From a bacterium (GTDB taxonomy: Bacteria; Sumerlaeota; Sumerlaeia; SLMS01): 34,572 nucleotides of DNA. The DNA lies in the NCBI GenBank assembly GCA_030431385.1, contig JAUIJJ010000002.1, positions 1-34,572 on the forward strand. Reading direction: 5' to 3'. Position 1 is the first letter of the stretch. Every line of letters starts with the position of its first letter. Below are positions 8,555-16,706 of this stretch, piece by piece. The position numbers were made by a program, and so were the translations under genes. A model generated the notes under the pieces. The model did not search any database, was not told the DNA's origin, and worked only from the letters and a program-made list of their open reading frames with translations.

Positions 8555-9425
8555 GATACGCTACCGCGCCTATGAGGGGCAGCTGACCCCGGGGCCACTG
8601 CGCCTGCTCTCCATTCCCAAGTATTCACTGATGTCGATCTTTAACAAGTGGATCGCGACTTCTGTGTTCGGAGTCGGCGTCATCACAATGCTGATCCTCA
8701 GCGCCTATCTGTTCCTTTCTAACAGCGCGTACCTGGCGACCTTCCCGATGGTGAGCGGGCTCGTCGAGAACTTGCCAGAGCTGAAGCCGCGCGCGCTATT
8801 CGAGCACTTCTACCGGGTTCAGTACTTTATATGTTTGATTCCACTGCTACTCGCCGCGCCGAAGCTCATCAGCCGCGAATTGCAACACAACGGCTTGCCG
8901 CTCTTGTTTAGCAGGCCGCTCTCCCGCACCGGATACATCATCGGAAAACTGGCGACGCTCGCCGTGTTTATCAGCTTCCTCACGTGGGTGCAGGCGATCG
9001 TACTCTTTATAGTGATGATTGCGTTCTATCCCGGCGACCACGAATTCATTCAGAACTTCTTCAGCGATTCACTACCAATGCTGGTGGGGGTTCTGTTCGT
9101 CGGCGGAATGATTACAACAGTGCTCTCGCTCATCGGTTTGATGGCGTCGGCTTTCTCGAAGAACTTTCGTTTCTGTGCGCTGATCCTGTTGGTATTGATT
9201 GTCGGTTCCGAGGCATTCTCGGGCCTGCTCGCATTGATGCTGAAACACGATCATTTATGGTTCGGTGTAAACACACTCTTTTGGCAGCTTGCGGTACTTG
9301 TCTTTGGTACCGACGAGACAGGAATCCCTGTTCCAACAATCATTTTCGGTATGACCATGTGGACTTTAATCCCAATCGCATTCCTCTACTGGCGACTCAA
9401 GCCGGTGGAAGTCTTCAAGGAGTGA
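8541..9425 (+). CDS. ABC-2 type transporter permease
   Basis: ATG 8541 overlaps the end of the preceding ATPase; about six hydrophobic segments; architecture of ABC-2 permease. Confidence 0.85.
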   Translation: MPVHEIRYRAYEGQLTPGPLRLLSIPKYSLMSIFNKWIATSVFGVGVITMLILSAYLFLSNSAYLATFPMVSGLVENLPELKPRALFEHFYRVQYFICLIPLLLAAPKLISRELQHNGLPLLFSRPLSRTGYIIGKLATLAVFISFLTWVQAIVLFIVMIAFYPGDHEFIQNFFSDSLPMLVGVLFVGGMITTVLSLIGLMASAFSKNFRFCALILLVLIVGSEAFSGLLALMLKHDHLWFGVNTLFWQLAVLVFGTDETGIPVPTIIFGMTMWTLIPIAFLYWRLKPVEVFKE

Positions 9426-9433
9426 CCTGACAA

Positions 9434-10381
9434 GTGGAAGCCACTCCCCTAATTGAACTGCGCGAAGTTTCCCGCTGGTACGGCGAGGTCATTGGCGTAA
9501 ATCGTATCACGGCCACACTTCGCCCCGGCATCACCGGACTTCTCGGCCCCAATGGCGCCGGCAAGTCGACAATGATGAATCTCATCACGGGAATGATCAG
9601 CGCGAGCGATGGCGAGATTCTCGCCTTTGGCGAACCCGCCTGGTCGAATCCGCGCATCATGACGCGGCTCGGCTATTGCACGCAGGCCGACGCGTTCTAC
9701 GAGAAAATGACGGGTTTGGAGTTCATCGAGTCGCTACTGATGCTGCGAGGTTGGATGCGTTCGAAGGCGAACTCCGCCGCGCGTCACGCGCTTCAGCAAC
9801 TCGGTATGGCACCCAACATGAACCGGCGGATTCAAAGTTATTCAAAGGGCATGCGCCAGCGCACAAAGGTCGCCCTCGCCATTTCTCACAACCCGGAGAT
9901 TCTTGTACTCGATGAACCACTGAACGGGCTCGATGCAGTAGGTCGACATGAGATGATCGAGCTCATTCGCCAGTGGGGTAAAGAAAGTCGGAACGTTATC
10001 ATTAGTAGTCACGTCCTCCATGAGATTGAGGAGATGACGAATAACATCCTGATGATGCGCGGCGGTTATCTTCTCGCCGAAGGCGACGTCAAAGAGGTTC
10101 GCGAGAATCTGCGCGAGCATCCACATCAGGTACTCATCCGCTGCACGGATCCCCGAGGGGCAGCACTCTTTTTTATGGAACGCGAAACGACTATCAGCGC
10201 GAAAGTTGAGGAACTCGACAATGCCGTCATCATCGAAACCAGGGACGTCGGACTATTCTATTCAGACCTCAACTCCCTGGTTCTCGACCGTGGAATCGAC
10301 GTCACATTCGTCACCGTCGCCGACGAAAACATCACCTCCATATTCGACTACCTCAGCGGAGGCGCCGGTGGAAAAAACTGA
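9434..10381 (+). CDS. ABC transporter ATP-binding protein (ABC-2 type)
   Basis: GTG 9434 with AAGGAG at about 9417; Walker A GPNGAGKST, signature YSKGMRQRTKVALAI, Walker B ILVLDEPLNGLD. Confidence 0.92.
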   Translation: MEATPLIELREVSRWYGEVIGVNRITATLRPGITGLLGPNGAGKSTMMNLITGMISASDGEILAFGEPAWSNPRIMTRLGYCTQADAFYEKMTGLEFIESLLMLRGWMRSKANSAARHALQQLGMAPNMNRRIQSYSKGMRQRTKVALAISHNPEILVLDEPLNGLDAVGRHEMIELIRQWGKESRNVIISSHVLHEIEEMTNNILMMRGGYLLAEGDVKEVRENLREHPHQVLIRCTDPRGAALFFMERETTISAKVEELDNAVIIETRDVGLFYSDLNSLVLDRGIDVTFVTVADENITSIFDYLSGGAGGKN

Positions 10382-11237
10382 CGCGAGCCTCCTCTTACGC
10401 CAATTCATCGCCATGACCCGGCTTTCGGTAAAGCGATACCTGCGCTCGCGTTTCTTTTGGGCTGCGCTGGTACTTGGTATCCTTCCGGTCCTGATCGCTG
10501 GCGTGATTGCATTCACGACAATCACCGCGTCCGGCTTTGCCTTCACAACACCTCTCACGGTTCCCGGTGCAACGGTGGACGTACAGGAAATGACCCAAGG
10601 GTTCATGTTTCTCGTTCAATACGGATACCTGAATTTCTGCGTCTTCTTTTTGGCGGTCTTTTTTGGAAACTCCGCGCTTCGTGAAGAAAGCGACGAGCAA
10701 ACACTTCACTACCTATTCTTGCAACCAATCCCCCGCTGGCTCATCGTTGCAGGAAAGTATGCCGGATTTCTGTTACTCGCTGTACACATCTTCCTCGGAT
10801 CGCTACTCCTCTCACAGTTACTATTGCTACTCCCATTCGGGCCAAAGGGTATGTGGGAGGCGCTCGTTACGAACGGCCGAGTAGTGCACCTCATTCAGGA
10901 AGGCATGGTGGTCTCTCTGGCAATTGCAGTCTGGGCAGCGTTTTTCCTCGCAGTCAGCAGTGTCTTTAGAAACATGCTCTACGCATTGTTTATCTACGGG
11001 TGGGAAACGACTTCGAACTTCCTTCCGGAGACTCTTCGCAATTTTTCGCTGAGTTATTACTTCAAGTTCATGCTTCCAGAGCGCTCACTTATCAAAGAGA
11101 ACGGCGCGCTCGGCTTTATGGTTGAAGGGCCCGGCGGGATACAGACGTTCATCGTGCTCACGCTCGTTGTTTGCCTGGGGCTGACATTTGCAGGGTGGAT
11201 GACCAGTACTCGGGAATGCACCTATACTGACGCTTAG
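10368..11237 (+). CDS. ABC-2 type transporter permease
   Basis: GTG 10368 in frame with the 10206-11237 ORF and overlapping the preceding ATPase; multiple TM segments; LREESDEQTLHYLFLQPIPRWLIVAGKYAGF typical of ABC-2 permeases. Confidence 0.83.
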   Translation: MEKTDASLLLRQFIAMTRLSVKRYLRSRFFWAALVLGILPVLIAGVIAFTTITASGFAFTTPLTVPGATVDVQEMTQGFMFLVQYGYLNFCVFFLAVFFGNSALREESDEQTLHYLFLQPIPRWLIVAGKYAGFLLLAVHIFLGSLLLSQLLLLLPFGPKGMWEALVTNGRVVHLIQEGMVVSLAIAVWAAFFLAVSSVFRNMLYALFIYGWETTSNFLPETLRNFSLSYYFKFMLPERSLIKENGALGFMVEGPGGIQTFIVLTLVVCLGLTFAGWMTSTRECTYTDA

Positions 11238-11246
11238 TGCCACGAA

Positions 11247-12422
11247 CTACATCGCAGCCTTCGTCATTTCCCAGATACCTTTCCAGGTGTACTCCACAGC
11301 CTTGCCGTGGAAGCACCCGTGAATGCAGAAACACTTGCTGATTTGCTTACGACGCTCGTTGGCTTCTTCGCCATGCCAGAGGTCATCGAAGTTGAAATCG
11401 AATTTTTCGAGATTGGCAAAGGGAAGTGTAAACTCGCAATGCGCGACGTCGCCGTTACTATAGAGTACACCAACGGCCTGACCAGCAGTTACACACTTGA
11501 ACTGCTCTTTCTCCGTTTCAACCATTCGAAGCTGAGCGAGGTTGTGAACGTGAAAGCTGTTCGCGCGATAAGGGCCGCGACTGTTGATCACCTTCAGGTC
11601 TTCGGCGATCTGGGGGAACGACTCCGTAGGCGGAAGCGCCATCGCTTTCGGGCCAACACCCTGTTCCGCAACCTCCGCAGGAATATGCCATGCGGTGGTT
11701 TCCACATCGCGAACCAATTCAAATCCATGCACGAAATCATGTGAAACGTGCTCGCGCAGGAAATCGTTGAGCGGAATGAGTTCCTCGTAATTCAATTCGG
11801 TAATGACCGTCAGTGCGTGCGCGCCGAGGTTTCGATACTTTGACTTCAGATCGTAGATCGCTTTGAGAGTTTCGATGACCTTATCGAAATTCCCCGGAAC
11901 GCCACGTATCCGATCATGAGTCGTCGCAAGCCCGTCGAGGGAAAGCTGATACTCAAGGCCCAAGTCAGGGAATTCGGCCTTTAGCTCCTCGGTCATCGCG
12001 ACAATCTTCTTGGGCTTCAGGCCATTGGTATTAATGAGAACCGTTTGCGCTTTGCCGCGTTTCGCGAACGCTCGCACAATATCGATCAGATCGGCACGAA
12101 GCGTCGGCTCGCCGCCGGTGAGCAGCAACTGCCGCAGCGGCGGCGTTGATTCAGCGACCTTCTCGATCTGTTCGAGGGACATCTCGGGAATGCCGACGTT
12201 GAGGTCTTCCCAGCAGAAACAATGATCACACTTCGCATTGCAACGCATGGTCACATACAGGATCAGCATTTCGAGCGGGTACAGACCGGTCCGTTGCTTC
12301 TCCGCTTGGTTGCGGCGAAAGCGCTTGGTCGTCTCGACGAGAATCTTTTGGTCAACGCTACGAATCAAATCAACAAAGCGCCTCCAAGACGCGCCCAACG
12401 AATCCGCCCCAAGCCCGCTCAC
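11247..12422 (-). CDS. Radical SAM protein with SPASM-like C-terminal cysteine region
   Basis: CNAKCDHC (CxxxCxxC), GGEPTLR, and C-terminal Cys cluster (FKCVTAGQAVGVLYSNGDVAHC...CFCIHGCFHG). Confidence 0.9.
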   Translation of the reverse strand: MSGLGADSLGASWRRFVDLIRSVDQKILVETTKRFRRNQAEKQRTGLYPLEMLILYVTMRCNAKCDHCFCWEDLNVGIPEMSLEQIEKVAESTPPLRQLLLTGGEPTLRADLIDIVRAFAKRGKAQTVLINTNGLKPKKIVAMTEELKAEFPDLGLEYQLSLDGLATTHDRIRGVPGNFDKVIETLKAIYDLKSKYRNLGAHALTVITELNYEELIPLNDFLREHVSHDFVHGFELVRDVETTAWHIPAEVAEQGVGPKAMALPPTESFPQIAEDLKVINSRGPYRANSFHVHNLAQLRMVETEKEQFKCVTAGQAVGVLYSNGDVAHCEFTLPFANLEKFDFNFDDLWHGEEANERRKQISKCFCIHGCFHGKAVEYTWKGIWEMTKAAM

Positions 12423-12533
12423 GTCAAGGGGAAGGGGGAGTTGGCCTAAATCACATCTCTCGTATGCAAATCATTCATTGCGCTTCGGGGGGTGGCTTGG
12501 TTCTTTCGCTTACCTCTTTCGGAGTTCATACAC

Positions 12534-13658
12534 GTGACGGGCGAACACATTGGATTAATAGTAGTGGTTCTATTCTGCATTGGATTCTGGTATCTGACTT
12601 TCTCCACTTTGTTCCAGATATTGGTCAGGAACCTACCAAAGAAGCCGGTTTTCTACACCCACTTGCACGAGATCGGGAAGGCGAGGAGTGCGTGGAAGAG
12701 AAAGGACTTCGAGTTTGTTGAGCACTGGCTGGATAGCTCGGGAAGCTCATCTACAAGCGCTGACGAGCGGATGGCCCGGGTGGAAGCCTTGGTTTTTGAA
12801 GACCGAGCAGACAAGCTATCCGCGGCGTGGGTAAAGAACAAGCCTGCGAGCGCGAGTGCAGCTCTTGTTCGGATGAACGTTCTCCGGAAACTGGCGTGGG
12901 AGGCTCGCGGGCGCACGAAGAGTGAGAAGGTTTCTAAGAACGGATGGGAGAAATTCTTCGATCTGATCGGCCAAGCTTACGAAGAAGGTGAACGCAGTCG
13001 CACACTTGTAGACGCGGATCTCACAAGCATAGAGACCAGCTTGATAACGATCCTGATGGGTCTCGACGCGGACAGGGATACAATCGATGGTGCATTCGAC
13101 GCCGTGGTCAGTAAGGCTCCGGCGCATTGGGAGGCGCACCACAGATCACTCATCGTCCGTTGTCGGAAGTGGTTCGGCTCGCACGATGAGATGTTCAGTT
13201 TCGCACGGGAACGCATCGGACAAATGCCCAAGGGGCACGTGATCAGTAGTTTGATCGCGAGTGCACACTACGAGTACTATCTCTATCTTCTCCTGTGGGA
13301 GTCTAAGGAGAAAGAAGCCGATAGGTACCTGCGACAGGAACCGGTGATCACTGAGTGCGAAAAGGCCTTTGTTTCCATGCTTTCCAACGGAGAAACACTT
13401 CGGCACCCCTTCTTTCCTCACGCCATGGCGAGGTTCGCAATCGTTGCGAAGTACATGGAAAACGATTGGCTCGCCGCCGCCGCACTCAAGGCGATGGGCC
13501 CATCTGTTGGCGCGAACACATGGGATGGAGCGGTTAGCCTGGGGATTGTTGAAGCTCTGCGGAAGAAGCACAAGCTGGGTTCAATCCGCAAGGCGTCGAA
13601 TGACGTCAGTCGCTTCGCTGAAATCTTGGAAAGCTGGAAAATCAAGTCGCAGAGCTAG
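12534..13658 (+). CDS. Hypothetical protein, N-terminal TM anchor and large soluble domain
   Basis: GTG 12534 with GGAG 9 nt upstream; VTGEHIGLIVVVLFCIGFWYL...; the start is supported by homology to the decayed copy at 14162, whose ATG aligns to this GTG. Confidence 0.65.
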   Translation: MTGEHIGLIVVVLFCIGFWYLTFSTLFQILVRNLPKKPVFYTHLHEIGKARSAWKRKDFEFVEHWLDSSGSSSTSADERMARVEALVFEDRADKLSAAWVKNKPASASAALVRMNVLRKLAWEARGRTKSEKVSKNGWEKFFDLIGQAYEEGERSRTLVDADLTSIETSLITILMGLDADRDTIDGAFDAVVSKAPAHWEAHHRSLIVRCRKWFGSHDEMFSFARERIGQMPKGHVISSLIASAHYEYYLYLLLWESKEKEADRYLRQEPVITECEKAFVSMLSNGETLRHPFFPHAMARFAIVAKYMENDWLAAAALKAMGPSVGANTWDGAVSLGIVEALRKKHKLGSIRKASNDVSRFAEILESWKIKSQS

Positions 13659-13709
13659 CCGACTCTCCCTCTGGTACCTGTGCGCCGCCACGAACCCGGC
13701 TCAGATCGA

Positions 13710-13729
13710 GGGGAGGAGCTGTCTTCCCC
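13710..13729 (+). terminator. Terminator-like hairpin
   Basis: GGGGAGGA (13710-13717) / TCTTCCCC (13722-13729), loop GCTG, one G-U pair; follows the 12534-13658 gene; weak T-tract. Confidence 0.4.
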
Positions 13730-13831
13730 CTATTCCTTCAGGATACGGTATAACAAGGAACGCCCCTCTGGGTGGCCCGTTGTTCTCTTGGGCTTGCGAA
13801 GACACAAGAACGCAGGAAGGACACGCAGAGG

Positions 13832-14077
13832 GTGACTGGGATTCAACAATCGAATGCGAAGTCGATCATGCTGGAGTTTGCTCCCGATGAGAAGGTGACT
13901 TCTCTTGGCGGCATGACGCTGCTCGCGCCTCTGATGCGGCGGCCTTGGGTCACCACTCTAATCGAGAAGACGATCCCCTACCGCCGTGCTGCGGCAACCA
14001 ACAGACCTAACCCTAGCGCAGGCATTCCATTTATCAAACATTGGGCGAGGACGTGCAGAGCGGCTCTGAAGGATTAG
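13832..14077 (+). pseudogene. Degenerate transposase-like N-terminal fragment (IS1380-like DDE, tentative)
   Basis: VTGIQQSNAKSIMLEFAPDEKVTSLGGMTLLAPLMRRPWVTTLIEKTIPYRR... recalls the IS1380-family N-terminus (F..TDE.VTS.GGL.LL.EFLRRLG...LI...LP); no DDE region remains. Confidence 0.4.
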
Positions 14078-14161
14078 GGCCACATCTTACCGAAGCAAGT
14101 CTATCGTTGCGTTTCAGCAGAGAGTCTCGTCTCTTTACCATGACTTGCTTGGAGATAGTAC

Positions 14162-14305
14162 ATGACCTTCGAAAACATCGGTCTTATCGTAGTTGCTCTG
14201 TTCTGTCTGAGGATATGGTGGAGTACTTTGTTCAGGTGGAGCCTCATACTGTCAGGTCGTGTACCGCTCAAGCCGTTGCGGAACTCCCATCAGGGTGATG
14301 GGTGA
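14162..14305 (+). pseudogene. Truncated N-terminal paralog of the 12534-13658 protein
   Basis: MTFENIGLIVVALFCLRIWWSTLFRW... aligns with VTGEHIGLIVVVLFCIGFWYLTFSTLFQI... of the 12534 gene; stop after 47 codons; GGAG 8 nt upstream of the ATG. Confidence 0.6.
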
Positions 14306-14395
14306 ACGGCGCAGGAAGCTCAAACCGGTTACTCCTCACCCAGCAGCGGAAGAAGGTGGCCGCTGGGCTCGTTTCCTTCAGAGCACTCTCCCCCG

Positions 14396-15403
14396 CTACA
14401 TATACGCTGCCCTCATGTAGGAAATCCTTCTCACCAATTCTTCCACTTCGTGTTTGAGTGGTGTGCGGCCGCCTTCGCGGTTGCGGGCTGCCATGTTGAT
14501 GCCTTGGTGGGCAAAGAGTGAACATCCGATGTCGCCAGCGGGCCATTGGGCCAGCAGTTCCTGTCCTGCCAGCAGATCGTTTTGTGCGCGGAAAGCGAAC
14601 GGCAGGTTCGGCTCGCGGAGCGACTGCCACGCGGTGTCGATCAGTTCGGGCAACACGGACGACAGCAGGCCCGAAACGCCCGAGGTTCCCGTCGAAAATC
14701 CCGGCAGCGCCACGGCCTCGTTCGCGCCGATCACCGCGAACCGCTCGTCGCAGCATCGGACGATGTTTCCCAGCAAGCTCGTATCGTTCGTGTCGTAGAT
14801 CACGCCGACGAATTCCGGTCGACGAGAGAGCCTCTCGAGAGAGGTCGCCGTCAGCGCCCAGCCCGTGGGTAGAGTCCCCTGATTGTAGATGACCATGGGT
14901 CCTTTGACTGCCCTCGCCAGGTCTTCAAAGAACCTCACGACGACATCCTGCGGCCCGAAATCGTAGCCCGGCTGGAGCATGACCGGGATTGGCTGAAGCA
15001 CCGCTGCCGCGCCGCTGGCGAGTGCCCACTGGCTGAGGTCCGCCGCCGCGCGAAAGTACACCGCCGGCCGGGGCCGCTCCTGGAGGTCTCCGCCCCAAAT
15101 GCCCGCACAGCCTGCGATCACCGGCTTGCGACCCTTTGCAACGGTGACGACGCAGCGGATCGCGTCGCGGACCTCTTCGAGGCTGTACGACCAGAGGCGA
15201 CTCTCCCAAGAGCGTACGACGACCGCGCTCACGGAACTCTTGCTGCACAAATGGTCGGCGAGTAACTCAAGTCCGTCGAAATCAATGCGCCCGTCTAGCC
15301 GCTCGGGGGTGAACAGCGGCGCGACGGACCCGCAGAGCGCCGCTGAGTACTCGCGTCCGCTCACAGGATGGGTAACCTTGTCGATGATCGGCAGCACGGT
15401 CAT
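14396..15403 (-). CDS. Dihydrodipicolinate synthase/N-acetylneuraminate lyase (DapA) superfamily protein, active-site motifs diverged
   Basis: TIM-barrel family layout ([22 protein letters not shown]..., [35 protein letters not shown]); canonical GTTGE and Schiff-base Lys positions differ ([13 protein letters not shown]). Confidence 0.72.
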   Translation of the reverse strand: MTVLPIIDKVTHPVSGREYSAALCGSVAPLFTPERLDGRIDFDGLELLADHLCSKSSVSAVVVRSWESRLWSYSLEEVRDAIRCVVTVAKGRKPVIAGCAGIWGGDLQERPRPAVYFRAAADLSQWALASGAAAVLQPIPVMLQPGYDFGPQDVVVRFFEDLARAVKGPMVIYNQGTLPTGWALTATSLERLSRRPEFVGVIYDTNDTSLLGNIVRCCDERFAVIGANEAVALPGFSTGTSGVSGLLSSVLPELIDTAWQSLREPNLPFAFRAQNDLLAGQELLAQWPAGDIGCSLFAHQGINMAARNREGGRTPLKHEVEELVRRISYMRAAYM

Positions 15404-15558
15404 GGCCCTCCAAAAAATTGCTGAGCATCCGGTTGATTCCGGAGCCTCTTATTCTCCAGACTTTACCCGCGATTTACCAAGGCTGGCAAGAAGAGAAAAC
15501 GTGCGATCAACTTCGGGTACGAACCCTGCTGAATGGATTGTCAGCAAAGGAGCCTGCG

Positions 15559-16551
15559 ATGAAGAATTGGCACACCAAGCTTTGGAAGGACCCCATTCTG
15601 CTGCTCTCCGCGCTGATGGTGGTCTTCATCGGCGTCGCGTTGGCGCAATCACTTGCTGAGAAAGGACCGAAACCGATGTCCGATTGGAACGATCTGACCA
15701 GGGAAGAGGCCCGCGTCATCGTTGACAAAGGCACCGAACGCCCGTTCACCGGCGAGTACGTAAACAACAAGTCCGAGGGAACGTACATCTGCCGCCGTTG
15801 CGATGCACCCCTTTACAACTCCACCGATAAGTTTGAATCCAACTGCGGCTGGCCCAGTTTCGACGATGAGATCGAGGGCGCGGTCAAGCGAGTCCCCGAC
15901 GCCGACGGCCGGCGCACGGAGATCGTCTGTGCGAACTGCGACGGGCACCTCGGCCATGTGTTCCTCGGCGAGAGGTTCACCGAGAAAAATACACGCCACT
16001 GCGTTAACTCGATCTCCATGAAGTTCGTCCCCGCGTCTGACGCCGGAGGCGATCCGGCGACCGCGACGACCAGCGCTCGCGCGATCTTCGCCGGAGGCTG
16101 CTTCTGGGGCGTGGAGCACTTCTTCGTCGACGAGCCGGGCGTGATCTCCACGACTGTCGGCTACACCGGCGGTCACAAAGACAACCCCACCTACAAAGAA
16201 GTCTGCTACTCCGATACGGGCCACGCCGAGGCGATCGAGGTTGAGTTCGACCCGACGAAGACCAGCTACGAAAAGCTCGCGCGAATCTTCTTCGAGATAC
16301 ACGACCCAACGCAGGTCAACCGTCAGGGGCCAGATGTCGGCCTTCAGTACCGCTCGGCAGTGTACTACACCGACGACGCTCAGAAGCAGATCGCCGAGAA
16401 GTTGATTGGCGAATTGGAAGCCAAGGGACTGAAGGTCGCTACGGAAGTGACGAAGTCATCGAAGTTCTACGCCGCCGAGGAATACCATCAGGACTACTAC
16501 GCGAAGACCGGCAAGCAGCCCTACTGCCACGCCAGAGTCAAACGCTTCTAG
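15559..16551 (+). CDS. msrBA: Bifunctional peptide methionine sulfoxide reductase MsrB-MsrA with N-terminal membrane anchor/signal
   Basis: ATG 15559 with [25 protein letters not shown]; MsrB motifs CRRC...GWPSF...[12 protein letters not shown]...RHCVNS; MsrA motifs GCFWGVEH...GYTGG...GHAEAIEV...FWEIHDPTQ-like...QYRSAVYY. Confidence 0.94.
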   Translation: MKNWHTKLWKDPILLLSALMVVFIGVALAQSLAEKGPKPMSDWNDLTREEARVIVDKGTERPFTGEYVNNKSEGTYICRRCDAPLYNSTDKFESNCGWPSFDDEIEGAVKRVPDADGRRTEIVCANCDGHLGHVFLGERFTEKNTRHCVNSISMKFVPASDAGGDPATATTSARAIFAGGCFWGVEHFFVDEPGVISTTVGYTGGHKDNPTYKEVCYSDTGHAEAIEVEFDPTKTSYEKLARIFFEIHDPTQVNRQGPDVGLQYRSAVYYTDDAQKQIAEKLIGELEAKGLKVATEVTKSSKFYAAEEYHQDYYAKTGKQPYCHARVKRF

Positions 16552-16576
16552 CTCAACTCGCACACCCATGCCTCGT

Positions 16577-16610
16577 TGCCCCCTCCCATTTTCACCACCG
16601 GGAGGGGGCA
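16577..16610 (+). terminator. Intrinsic terminator-like hairpin downstream of msrBA
   Basis: TGCCCCCTCCC (16577-16587) / GGGAGGGGGCA (16600-16610) perfect 11-bp stem, followed by TCTCTTT. Confidence 0.7.
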
Positions 16611-16706
16611 TCTCTTTGGCCGGGAAACGGGAGCCCTGTTCCTGTTGAGGCTCCACAGCGCGACGGTTAGGTTTTCCCATCCCTGAACCGTTGGAGGCGT
16701 CCCGGC

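Noticed and set aside
14454-15248. Several plus- and minus-frame ORFs overlapping the DapA-like gene
   Set aside because: Arg/Ser-rich shadow frames without SD or motifs.
15649-16309. Minus-strand ORFs opposite msrBA
   Set aside because: Overlap a fully supported MsrB-MsrA coding region.
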